A DNA stretch of 64,000 nucleotides from Sarcomyxa edulis (lineage: Eukaryota; Basidiomycota; Agaricomycetes; Agaricales; Mycenaceae), in NCBI GenBank assembly GCA_009761415.1, contig QUOL01000001.1, forward strand, positions 2,666,001 through 2,730,000. The letters are read 5' to 3'. A program made the translations under genes and the position numbers. Below the pieces are notes generated by a model that saw only the letters and a program-made list of their open reading frames with translations, was not told the origin of the DNA and made no database searches. Below, piece by piece: positions 9,490 to 20,301 of the stretch (positions within the stretch are counted from its first letter, which is position 1; each line of letters opens with the position of its first letter).

Positions 9490-11937
9490 ATGTCTAGCTC
9501 TTATCGTCTAGAGGCACCCCGTCCTCGACATCCTCAGAATCGTCCACATCCTATCACTATATTAAATACCTCAAACTCTTACAACTCAAACTCTGTTACA
9601 TCGCCATCTATCTCATCTTTCAACCGTGATCGCGATAATGACAAGGATAGACCATCAGAAACCCTCCTTTACGACCTTCCTTCAATATCTCCTCCCACAA
9701 GCCCAACATCTCCTCGTCGCGGAAGAAATATAGTCTCTCCGACTTCTCCCACCAGCCGTTCACAATCAATGGCACCAAGCCAGAGACGCACCCCTCCACT
9801 CCCAGGTAGTGCCGGCCATTCGAAAAGAAATCGTTCTGTGACACCTTTGGGCGTATCACAAAGCGAACTTGAGGCCTTTGCTGAATATTGCCGTGCATGG
9901 TACGCATCTTACATCAAAAAATTGAAAATTTCGGGGCCATTACATTGGCATTGGGTTACGTTCAAATCACCATTAACTATGTACTGAACTCATATTGACT
10001 CTCTGTGCAATTTCGAAACGAACCATTTATCCTTCCGTGTTTGATTTTGTACCCCGCGCATACTGACCTGACCCCACACATGCAGGTATTATGACCAAAA
10101 CCCACAAGCAGGTCACTTCATGCAGAAAACCCTCTCTTCCATCCCTCCCTCCCAGCGCACTTCTTTCTCCCGTCTGCAGGCATCCATACGCGCCGCGTAC
10201 CACCGCAGTGTCAATGCTCGGCGAACAGCCGAGTTCAGAGCTCATTTGAGCGCGACTGGTGTCGGTGGTTCGTTGATGCCTGTGGGAAGAGCCGACCCAT
10301 GGGGAAGCGTTGCTAGGAGGTGAACTGCTGCGCTATTATCCTCTTTGATTGTGTATTCGAAAGCTGACGTTAATATCCAACCGTGGAAATTAAACTACTT
10401 GAATACAGAGAGCGCCACGAACGTTTCACGCGTTTTGTCTCGACCTGGGCTAATCTCGGTATGCCGGGGACTATCCCCTTCTTTGAGGCACTTTATGCTG
10501 TCCTTCGATTACAGAGCATTCCTCAGAGCCTGGGTGGAGCGGGTGGAAAGAGGATTCAATGGGAGTTCGATGATGCTGTATTCATGGAGGCTGCGTGAGT
10601 GGAACAACATCTTGGTTTCTTCTCATGCTTCTTGGCGTGCTATTGGTACTGGCCCCCACATTTCGAGTTGTTCTCGGACTATGTCATAATTTGAGCCTAA
10701 TAATACCGACTGACTCTCCACGATCCTTCTCACATACAGCGGTAAAGATTTCATGCTGGAAGCTATTGACGTGCTAAAAGGAGTACGTATTCAACAACTA
10801 CTTCATCCACGTCTCACTAATATATATATCTATTATTCACGCGACTATCTCGTGTAGGTCCTCGGATTCGAGGACTTCGCAGTACAACTGTCCGCCCCCA
10901 CCTCACCCACCACTTCCTCCCCACCCCTCCCCAACAGCAGACGCCTCAGCAACTCCCATACAAATCCAAACTACTACCCCATCCACACCCATCTAGCCAC
11001 TATCCAATCACGTTCCTCGCAACCATCCCCTCCCCCTCCCCCACCTTCCTCTTCACCACCCCCACCTTCCTCCTCACCTCAAACTCCACCCCTTCCGACG
11101 CCGAACAGGGCACGAGCCCCCAGCGACCCTTTTCTAGACGTCAGACCGTCCACTCCGGGGCTATCCCATTCGGTGGGGTCCAGTATGGGTATGACGGTGG
11201 GTATGGCTTCGTCGTATTCTTCTGGTGTGGATGCTGCGGGGGATGGAGACGGTGGTGCTTTGTTGGATGGGAGTCGAGATCGGGATTTGGATGGAGATGG
11301 AGATGGGGAGGGACTTATGAGTCCTGTTTCGCCTGAGGAACGCGATCGGGATCGGGATGGGTTCGGATTCGGATTTGGAAGGAGGAAAGGAGGACGTGGA
11401 AGTGGTGGTGGTGCGGAGAGGATGGTGATACTGGATAAAAATAACACTAACAAGAAACAGACGACTGTGACTAAACAGGACGTACCTCAACAACCGAAAT
11501 CTCCACCGCCCATTGACGATGGTGGTGGCGGGTTTGAACGGGAAGAAGAGGAATACCCCGATCTAGAGGATATACCTCATTTACGGATATGGACTGCTCC
11601 AGATTTGACAAACGCTGAGTATGTGGCGTTGGCCGGGGAGTTTCCCGGGTTCATCTCGAGGAGGGCAATGCCGCGGTTTGGAGGAGATAAACAATCTGGT
11701 GGTGCTTCTGGTACTAGTGGAAGCAGTAGGAGCAGGGGAAGGAAAAGGGGGAGAGGCAGGGACGCGGAGGAGGGTTTAACAACCGAACCTGAAGTTGGCA
11801 AAGAAGGGGATGACGGAAGAACAAGTATCAGGTTCGGGACTGGGAGGATGTGGGTAGGCGAGAAGATGAGGAAGAATGGGTGGAAGGGTGGGTTCTGGGT
11901 TCGGTTCATGTTATGGTGGAGGAAGATCTTCTGCTAG
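9490..11937 (+). CDS. Unknown fungal protein, 650 residues, basic/acidic repeats and aromatic tail
   Basis: Five exons (9490-9899, 10086-10319, 10409-10594, 10740-10782, 10858-11937) join in frame to 650 residues. The first 120 residues are Ser/Pro-rich and disordered. A folded-looking region of about 200 residues follows (SELEAFAEYCRAWYYDQN; then ERHERFTRFVSTWANLG; then FFEALYAVLRLQSIPQSL; then GKDFMLEAIDVLKGVLG). After this come poly-Pro/Ser stretches, alternating RD/GD and GF dipeptide runs, a conserved-looking motif (YPDLEDIPHLRIWTAPDL), an Arg/Gly-rich patch and a final amphipathic segment WKGGFWVRFMLWWRKIFC. I do not recognise the family. The terminal Trp/Phe/Arg helix could touch membranes. 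The exon junctions are canonical, so the structure is fairly sure while the function is not. Confidence 0.7.
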
Positions 11938-12657
11938 TCGATGTGTGGCACGGCCGCAGTTGGTCTTCTTCTTCACCTCCCGGAAGTTTTTGGAAATGTT
12001 TTTCCTGACTTCAAAGTTTTATCTGTTCAAATTCGCGTCCATGTATATTCGACTGACGCTTGTTGTGTTTTTTCTTTCCTTTTCGTCTCTCTTTTCAACT
12101 TCTTTCCGACCTTTCGCGGCGCTATGTCCATTGATTGGGCATCTCTCTGTTCCTTCGCACTGACACTTGTCACCCATTTTCACGACCCCTTGCTTCAATC
12201 TGACACGGACTTGCACATATTATAGGACTAGGACTCATTCACATGCACATGGACAATAGCTCCCTGCGCTTCACCAGAAATCTACGTTACCGTACGCGTA
12301 TATATCTCCCTCTTTATTTCCCCAGATCTCAAATTCCCTCCATGATCGACATGGATGTCTACTCGTACTATACTATAGGTGCTCCTCCACAACACACACA
12401 ACACACATACTTTCTATCGGATATTACATTCATTAACACGGCGTTTATTTGATTGAAATTCGTGAGGCCATGGCCATGGCTAAGTTAGAGGTTGAAAGAA
12501 GCACTGCATTCGCGTTGCAATTGTGTTTTTGAGAAACAATACCCCGTGTTGTGAATACAACGCAGTCTTTGTAGTCCTGGTCTTTGTTAATTTTCATGAT
12601 TGCTTATAAGCCCGCGTATCCAAAGTACTAGGAAATCAATTTCAATTTACGCCCCAC
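11938..12657. other. Intergenic, 720 bp
   Basis: This lies between the orphan 650-residue gene and the next plus-strand gene. It is pyrimidine-rich at first (a probable 3' UTR) and then AT-richer with scattered TATA-like stretches near 12300-12375. Short open frames here show no family similarity. Confidence 0.4.
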
Positions 12658-13648
12658 ATGCCACCCATCCCACGTAAATCAACCACTGGTTCGAATGAGC
12701 TCGAGGTCAGACCGATCACAGTACTTTAGCATTCTTCATCGACAGTCCGTTTACTGAAACCTTTGGCTGAACAGCCTCCGTCTAGTAACACCAGGAGAAG
12801 AAATCCTCGTCGCACAACAGTGCAACAAGCCGGCGATAGCAAACCTATCGCAGGTCCTTCCCGCGTGGCCCGGACATCCACCCTTGCTCTGGCCCCTCCG
12901 TCCCCAACTCTGGATTCGGATGGTGATGTTGCAGGTCCATCAATGAGAACAAAAACGAGAGCAAAAGCAAAGGACCTCGTTAAGAAAGCCCAGGCAGACG
13001 CTTCTTCAGTCCCATCGCCATCGAAAACGAAGAATCGAGTAGTGCATCGTGTAACGTGAACGAGACAGTGATAGTGACGATGAAGACAGAGCTCACGAGC
13101 GAAGACCCCCAAAACGTGTGCGATTTGACCATACAGTCGTGGATAACAGTCTTTGGGCAACTGGAAGGCCCCTCAAAAGATCGATACACAGGTCAAGATT
13201 GAGGCAAGGACAAGACGCGGAGGGAGGGGAAGAGGAATATGTGGAGGAAAGAGAAGGGGAAGATCTGGAGGACGACGTTCGGAGAATCGACGGGTTTTCC
13301 GACTCGGAATGGGCCGCAAGACGGGAGGAGATCCTTGACTCTATGGAGAGGAAATCAGACGAAGAAATTACTCGGTGGCTGAAAGACAAGAGTGTTACAA
13401 ACCCAAAGATCGATAAGTGGTTGAGACAAAGGTTGTCTTCACCCTCAGAGGACGAACCGGCACATGCAAATCACCCTGGAGCTGGGCCTGGAGCTGAGAA
13501 CTGGCCGAAAGCGATGCCAAAGCTTGGGCTTCCACCAAAGACAATTATACTGACAGACGCACTGGGAGAATCCACATGTTGGCCGTTGAATACAGACAAA
13601 TTTCTAGAGTTTGTGGCTTTCATGGAGAGTCATATTCGACCGCAGTAA
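12658..13648 (+). CDS. Unrecognised nuclear-type protein; gene structure uncertain
   Basis: Two long open stretches (12746-13055 and 13090-13648) carry coding-like sequence. The first has basic Arg-rich and Pro/Ser-rich segments (NTRRRNPRRTTVQQ, MRTKTRAKAKDLVKKAQ). The second has acidic runs and a helical segment (EWAARREEILDSMERKSDEE, then TRWLKDKS). A start at 12658 works if a 16-nt first exon is spliced from 12673 to 12746. The two blocks are in different frames. They join in frame only with a 34-nt GT...AG intron (13056-13089), or a one-base frameshift separates them; the skipped bases read as an acidic Ser/Asp run in the downstream frame. The modelled product is 294 residues with no recognised domain. 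It could be a recent orphan, a decaying gene or a sequence error. Confidence 0.45.
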
Positions 13649-13832
13649 AGCCAGATGTGTAAAGTTGCAAGGATGGTTGTGCTGTGCCGATTTGACATGT
13701 AAAAGGAGACTTACCTTGACTCGAGGTGTGAGCACTAGACACCGACTTAATGACTTTCTGTGTACCATAGAAAATCTTCGCATATCATCATGGCATAAGA
13801 AAGAGTATAAGACGACAAAAAAAGCACCCGTT

Positions 13833-14378
13833 CAACGGTAACTAGATAGCAAATGTCAGAACATTCATGACAGATCTCGAATTTTAAGGACAGAACGTAC
13901 GATTTCTGTCTGCGCGCACGAGCACCTCCACCACCAAACTTCTTGGGTTCCATCCGTCTGGGGTCGGCAATCAAGAGGGTTCGGTCATATGCGACCAGTT
14001 TCTTCTTCAAGGCCATTGCACTGTAAGCATCGATGTACTTGGCGTAGTAAGCGATGAGGGCCTTGGCGATGGCCTGTCGGATGGCGTAGACCTGGGAAGT
14101 GTGTCCTCCACCCTTTACTCGGACTCGGATGTCAAGGGGTGCGAAGGAGTCTTCGCCGGCGACAAGGATGGGCTCGTAGATTTTGAAACGGAGGATTTCA
14201 GGTTGAACGAGGTTGATAGGGGAGCCGTTGATGCGGATGAGACCACGACCCTCTTTTGCGTGGGCTACGGCAGTAGCGGTCTATATAAGATAGTCAGCAA
14301 GACGGCCTCCCGTTGCAACTAAGTGATGCCTGCCTTCTTTTTGCCGAAGGTTTGTACGGCCTTGGTTGTGGATGCCAT
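13833..14378 (-). CDS. RPS16: 40S ribosomal protein S16 (uS9)
   Basis: Three exons on the minus strand (14378-14334, 14280-13901, 13842-13833) encode 144 residues: [15 protein letters not shown], then [19 protein letters not shown], ending [13 protein letters not shown]. The C-terminal SYR tail, which in uS9 reaches the decoding site, is intact. It is encoded across the last intron, whose final exon is only 10 nt. The first intron (14333-14281, 53 nt) starts with GC, not GT. The family alignment (FG[K/R]KK directly followed by TATAVAH) fixes this junction. The gene is divergent from uL4m and shares a promoter of about 260 bp. Confidence 0.95.
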
Positions 14379-14637
14379 GTTGAGTGAAATGACTGTAAAC
14401 GAGTTCAAGATACAGTGTAAACTGAGGAATTGAAATAACGTACCTCGTTCTTGAAGTCGTCGGGGCCGGCGTCGATAATATTCTTGACGATGAGAACGCA
14501 GGTAGAGCGGAGAATGAAAAACCACTATGCAGTTACGCAAACAGCCGGTACAAATCAAGTGACTTCAATGGCTTACGTAAGCCCTCCCTTTCCTCCGTTA
14601 GCTCACTGTCTTGCTCGACGACGACGTGGCTGGCACG

Positions 14638-15547
14638 ATGCCGTTCTCTACTCTGAGGAATGTAGTGGCAAGTGTAAGTAAAATCTCACACAACCATGGC
14701 ATCAATAACTGAATACTTGCGCAGTCGTGTAGAAGATGGTCACTCGCCAGGATGTCTACCATAGCATCTCCAGTGAAAGGTACTCATAACATCACAACTA
14801 TATATTCAAGACGTTTAACATCTCGTAGTCATCCCCGTCATGGAACCTATATATCTACCTCTAATGGAACCCATCATTCCCCGCCCCGATTTACCCCCTC
14901 CACTCGAAACCATGGTTGTCCTCGACCCCACTGTATTCTATCAGCCCATTCGTAAAGACATCCTTCACCTTTGCGTTACACACTATCGAGACGCACTCCG
15001 ACAAGGCTCAGCGAATACAAAGACGCGTAGTGAAGTACGTGGCTCCGGAAGGAAAATCATGCAGCAAAAGGGCACAGGTAAAGCCCGTGTTGGCGATGCC
15101 TACAGTCCTATCCGAAGAGGTGGTGGTATTGCCTTCGGTCCGAAGCCACGCGATTTCAGTACAAAGCTACCTAGGAAGGTCATTGAGATGGGGTTGAGGG
15201 TCGCTCTCAGTGCCAAAGTGAAAGACACGAGACTGGGTGTCATGCCCTGCTTGGAGTTTCCTACCGGCAAAACTAACCCCCTAGCCAAACGACTGGAGAA
15301 GATGGGCGTGACAAAGACGTTGTTCGTCACTGGCGAGGAAACGGTACCTACGGGCCTGCAACGGGCAGGCCAAAACATACCCATGATCGAATTTACGACC
15401 GCGGACAAACTCAATGTCTACGATGCCTTGAAGTGGCAAAGGCTGATATTGGATCTCAAGGCCGTCGATTACTTTGAACAGACGTTGGGAAGAGGCAACC
15501 ATGCTTCCGACGACTCCCATGTATCCATATCCGAGGCTTCACTATAA
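14638..15547 (+). CDS. Mitochondrial large-subunit ribosomal protein uL4m
   Basis: Three exons (14638-14673, 14725-14779, 14829-15547) give 269 residues. The N-terminus MPFSTLRNVVASSCRRWSLA is rich in Arg and Ser without acidic residues, a good mitochondrial presequence split over two introns. The mature part has the uL4 core: KTRSEVRGSGRKIMQQKGTG, then ARVGDAYSPIRRGGG, then FGPKPRDFSTKLPRKV. The first-exon start was chosen because it adds the presequence in frame; shorter starts at 14752 or 14840 would lack it. The protein belongs to the mitoribosome large subunit near the exit tunnel (yeast YmL6). The tail after residue 240 (NHASDDSHVSISEASL) is variable. Confidence 0.88.
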
Positions 15548-16130
15548 TATCCCAGTTCTACCCCATGACCTGACGCTATCCTGCACGATGAGCAGATCCG
15601 GAAACTCAACTCCAGCGCATTCGCTAAGTGCTCAGCAAACGTCCATTCATTCATCGACGCATGCGCCTGTCATATCTGGCAGCTCATTCAAATGTATATT
15701 GGCTCAGCCGCTAGCTACGCCGACACTTTGGCAGTTCGATCTCCACGTATACATGCCCCCTGCAGTGCTTAGAAGCATATTCTGTAAATCGATAGAACCC
15801 GATTGATCTGCTCCTTCAGATACTTCCTCCCTCACCCCCGTTTATATATCATCAGAAATCCCAAGCATGCTTAACACCCGTATTTTTGAGTTGAATGAAC
15901 CCTTGCGTGAAAGATACCTACGACGACACTGACTTACGCTTCAAGCTCAGAGTTCAATAATCACGAGACCAGTCGCGTCGCGTGTGGGCCAGAAATGAAC
16001 TCTCGGCTAGAATCCTGCTTCTCTGGCTCACGGTTGAAATACAGTCAGAGGTAAGAGGATTAGCTACATATCTTTCATACGAATCATATAAATCAAGTTA
16101 TACATATAGATCAGACTCCGTCCTAATAGG
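15548..16130. other. Intergenic, convergent 3' ends
   Basis: About 580 bp separate the stops of uL4m and the MetE-like gene. A short plus-strand frame (to about 15806) overlaps the uL4m end out of frame and shows no family similarity. This is probably two 3' UTRs. Confidence 0.4.
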
Positions 16131-18114
16131 TCACTGTGGCCATATTTGCCTCGCCGTTTCCACCAGTACTGACAGTTTCTTCTTTTCGTCCTGGATGGTT
16201 GGAGAGAGAAAAAGAATGTTCTGCATCAGAACTGATGGTGGCTCAGTGGGTATCATAATTGAAGTAGACTGACCTCTTCTGTCACTGGGTTCCCTTCCCA
16301 CACAGATGCGAATCCACATTGAGTGCTTATACATAATCTGTGATACACTTGGGTAAGCAAAAAGAACAAACCGATAGAAAAAGAGAATTACTGACTGGTT
16401 CAGAGCAGCTTCTCTGGATCTTTGAGAGTTGCCAGATGACATGACGGTGGCCGCCTCATACACTCGTGCTTTCAAGTCCTCGACCGTCTCAAGCTGCAAA
16501 GTCGTAAAGTCAGATTGAGGCTCTATGCACAGGATGAGACAGTTACCTTTGGACTCTTCGTCGTAACCAGACCCAATACCGCAACTTTGTTGGTAGGCAT
16601 GTGTCTCAATGCGGAGAAATCCCCCGACCGATCTGTGTCATATTCAAGCTACAAAAGGAGTCATTTAAGCGTTTACGAGACCTACTGACAGTGAAAATTG
16701 TTCGTGATAACGTACATAGAACGTATCCACATCCAGAGTGTTAAATACCTTAACAGCGATACGGTCGTAAGGCCCTTCGCTGAAATGTACACCACCCTAG
16801 CAAAACCATTGCATTGAGCACGGGGAAGAGACGCAATAGACGGGGGAACGGGAGTGAAAATCGTATTAAACCCGACCTTATAATTTCCGCGGCACATATG
16901 CACACCAACGGTAAGATCCGCTGGCCGACCTTGTATACATACGTTGATGGCGCGGATGTATGTGTCCAGAAGAGCTTCGTGATCAACACCGGCTTTTTCC
17001 ATGCCCGCGATCATGCTTTCGCTGCAGAAATAGCAGAATGTGGGGTCGTCGAATTGGATATGGCCTGGTAAGTATAGATGGAACCCCACCATGTCAGTGG
17101 CTTGATTACAGCGTTTGCATCGGTTTTTTCACTTACGGCAACCTCGATCGTACAAATCTTTGATTTCCTCACGGTATACAATACCCAGAGCGTCAAAGTA
17201 TTCCTCTAGAGGGAATCGTCGGATGAGCACGGGGTCTGCGTATGTAAATATAAGAACAGAACATACCATCATTTTTATACACGGAAAGGTCGTAGGTTAG
17301 GTCCGAACCATGACGTTGATGGAACCACGATGGGCTGCACATCGTTATCTTGATAAACTTCACATCCTAGAGCAGATTCGGTCAGAAGAGTCAATCGAGC
17401 TCCGGTGTACTAAGCAAAAAGAGAAAGTGCCGAATGCAGTACCTCCGGAGCCACTATGCTTTTAAGATATTCAAATTGCTTGGTGTAGAACGGCCTCGTC
17501 CGTTTGATTTTGCCCTGCCATAGGCCATGGTCACGATGAGCATATGCATCTGTCAATGAGATGGCGCGGATACCGGAGATTCGAGCTTACCGTGCAATAA
17601 ATTGTTTCTGCCTCTTTGAGACCCGCGGCGTACATATATCCTATGTGAGGAATATATGGCTGATATGAGGGTTAGTGTGAGACCACGAACACTTGACCAG
17701 AAGAGATATGACCTTGAACGTGGTGATTGGGCCTACCAATCTGGACTGAGACGACTACATATAATGATAGGAACATTCAGCTCACGGTTTGGTATAGATG
17801 TCATGCCTTCCAGGTTATCGAACACACCCTCGAAGAATAATGCTCTATACGCACAATCATGTAAATATCGGTGATGTGCGAATAAACTGAATGTATAGAA
17901 CCCACCTCCGCAATTCACCGTCCGTTATAGTCTTGATACCGATAGCTTGCTGCAGCTTTACGACGTGCTTTATAGCCTCGTCTTCTGTGCTCCTTAGCTC
18001 CTCTGCGGAACATTGTTTCTGCTCGAACAACGAACGCTTGGTATATAATGCCGTAGGCCGGAGGAGAGAACCAATATGCTCGGCGCGGAATGGAGGGTTT
18101 AAACGCAAAGACAT
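16131..18114 (-). CDS. Cobalamin-independent methionine synthase-like protein (MetE C-terminal/YxjG type)
   Basis: Many short introns. The start MSLRLNPPFRAEHIGSLLRP at 18114 is the hallmark of the short MetE-like group. Next come AIGIKTITDGELRR and a middle block with YCFxxP-like FDDPTFCYF. The zinc-binding stretch GVHMCRGNYKGGVHF follows, then VDTFYLEYDTDRSG. The C-terminal block is TQCGFASVWEGNPVTEE, and the protein ends LVETARQIWPQ. The His and Cys of HMC, a downstream Glu and the Cys of QCGF correspond to the zinc ligands of MetE. The N-terminal MetE half is absent, as usual for this group, whose fungal substrate is not established. It may act on a thiol such as homocysteine with an unidentified methyl donor. 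Confidence 0.82.
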
Positions 18115-18289
18115 TCAGTATGAGAGGGGGAGTAATGACTGTGTCCCAGGGCGAAATTGGCACGTCCTCTTATATCGCATGATCGGATAAACGTAATGCT
18201 AGCGAATTTAGACATTATCGTAAGTAACTCTTGATGCGGTAACGTGAATCGGAGATGAAGCAAACGCGTTGTGAGCGCAGATGTCTTGA

Positions 18290-19204
18290 TGAATGTCTCT
18301 CAGAACCCTTGTACCTTATAAAAAAATACCGATTGTGAGACCTTGTGAGACACGACCAAGCTTCTTATCGGCAGAAGGGGACCAAAAGACCGAAAACCAA
18401 GGGCTTTCACACTCTTCTACAGAGTGCGAGGATAGTTCTTGGGAAACGGGAGCAGCGCGTCGTCGCACTGGCTGGCACGGTGGACGAGAGTCGGCGGAAA
18501 TATGGTATTTTGGGGCTATTTCGTATTTTGGCAAGGAAGCAAGATCGACTGGTTGACCTTCGAGATTAGTTTTCGAGAAGCAGGAGGAGAACGTCTCCGG
18601 AACGCTCAAAGTGGTCCGCGGTTTCCTTGAGATGGCGCAAGGAGGACGAGGTGGATAGTCCAGAAGCGAAGACAGATTGCAAGAGGGACAAGGTAAATCT
18701 GGTCCAAGGCAGCGGGAGTGCCTCGAAGATCTGGCATGGCCATACATAATATTGAGAAGCTACGATAAATAATGCAGGATTCCAGATTGGTTGTAAATCT
18801 GACAGCGAACCCATAGATAGCCTACAGAGGCCGGTCGCGGTCGAAATTTTCAAAGCCGAGACCATCTGCCAATGAGTCCTCCCCCTCATCGATAACGATA
18901 TTCATCGTCCTCTTCGCGAGCAATTCCATCACATCGGAATGTATTACATGGGAGCTAGAAAGAAGCCAGAACATGCCATCAGTGTGAACAGAGAATCTGA
19001 GAAAAGTGCGGGTGCGGAGTCTTGGAGTGAGGGTCAGATATTCCAATTAAAGCATTCGATGCCCACGCCGACGCCACATTGGGACGGAGTCTGGCCCGTG
19101 GGAATGAAGTGTATAGTTTTCGGCTTTTGCCTTGTTCTCCCCTCGATAGCCTACCGTCCCCAACCCCGAGCGCGGCATTCAAGATCTCAAGGTATGTCGA
19201 CATA
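18290..19204 (-). other. Possible unrecognised gene, minus strand
   Basis: Open blocks on the minus strand could form a small gene. It would start MSTYLEILNAALGVGDG near 19202, with a possible donor right after. A block containing FLRFSVHTDGMFWLLSSSHV and VIDEGEDSLADGLGFENFD ends near 18829. A donor there (GTAGGC) could join to one of two frames downstream (a Leu/Ser-rich one, or a Pro/Cys-rich one ending near 18316). I recognise no domain. The rest of 18115-19258 is the MetE-like promoter and the 5' flank of ribosomal protein L13. Confidence 0.22.
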
Positions 19205-19258
19205 ATGCTGGTATACAGCACTATAGCTTATAACAAACCTCTCATTGTAGACTAAGCC

Positions 19259-20073
19259 ATGGGTTTCGGCAAAAACAACGGTCGGTTTTGACTCATGAAA
19301 ATCTTCCATATAACGTTTCAGTGAACTCAATTTTTTGTTCACAGTCCTCCCCGGAAATCATTTCCGCAAAGATTGGCAGCGCCGAGTTCGCACCTGGTTT
19401 GACCAGCCAGGACGCAAGCTCCGTAGACGCACAGCCCGCAAAACTAAAGCCGCAACTCTAGGCGTTCGACCTCTATCCCTCCTCCGCCCTGCCGTCCGTG
19501 CTCAAACCGTTCGTTACAACAGGAAAGTCCGTGAGGGTCGTGGATTCACACTCGCTGAGCTCAAGGAGGCTGGAATTGGACGAAAGGAGGCTCGAGGTGT
19601 TGGTGTGGTTGTTGACCACAGAAGGAGAAATCTGAGCGAGGAGGGTAAGAAGGTCAATGTTGAGCGGTTGAGGGCCTACAAGGCTCGCTTGATCATCTTC
19701 CCCCGAAAGGCTGGTAAGCCCAAGCAGGGCGATTCCTCGGTGCGTGTTCGAAGACTCAAAGTCGTTAGCCCTTTTACTTAATCGACTTTCTTCTTCCACA
19801 GGCGGAAGACCTCAAAGCTGAGACTACTCGCCTCGCTATCCCCCTACCCGACGCCTACCCCGCGGAGGCACCCCGCAAAATCACCAGCGAAGAGCGCGAT
19901 TTCAGTGCATTCCGAACTCTCCGTGTTGCTCGCGCAAACCAGAGACACGAGGGTGCACGCAAGGCACGGGCTGCCAAGGTTAGCAAACTTTCTTTTTTAC
20001 TCTCAGTAACATATAGTAATCCGTCCCACACCCGAAATAGAAAGAGGAGGAGGAAGCAGCAAAGAAGAAGTAA
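19259..20073 (+). CDS. RPL13: 60S ribosomal protein L13 (eL13)
   Basis: Four exons (19259-19280, 19345-19739, 19802-19978, 20041-20073) give 208 residues. The start MGFGKNN is followed after the first intron by VLPGNHFRKDWQRRVRTWF, the conserved eL13 opening. It continues GRKLRRRTARKTKAATLG and RPLSLLRPAVRAQTVRYNRK, and ends with a Lys/Glu/Ala-rich tail EEEEAAKKK. The protein is a cytosolic large-subunit component. All junctions are GT...AG and in frame. The 3' end converges with the sphingolipid desaturase gene, 228 bp away. Confidence 0.95.
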
Positions 20074-20301
20074 ACACATCTCTTCTTTCTTTACTCTGTT
20101 TCTTTTACCACTCGATGTTTTATGCCTGTATGTCAAAACTTGGGTGCGACGCGACGACATGCGAGCCTTCCCTTATTCCATCCTATGTGCTTTTTCTCTT
20201 GGACAACACGTATACGCCTGCGCTTATTCGTCAATATGTAAGTAAGAGACCGGTGTATAAGACACCGTGTGGCGTAAGTTTCGAATCTGAATTTACAAGA
20301 T

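Noticed and set aside
1..12000. A dikaritin-type RiPP cluster around the repeat precursor
   Set aside because: No UstY (DUF3328), tyrosinase, methyltransferase or transporter genes lie nearby; the neighbours are ESF1 and EED.
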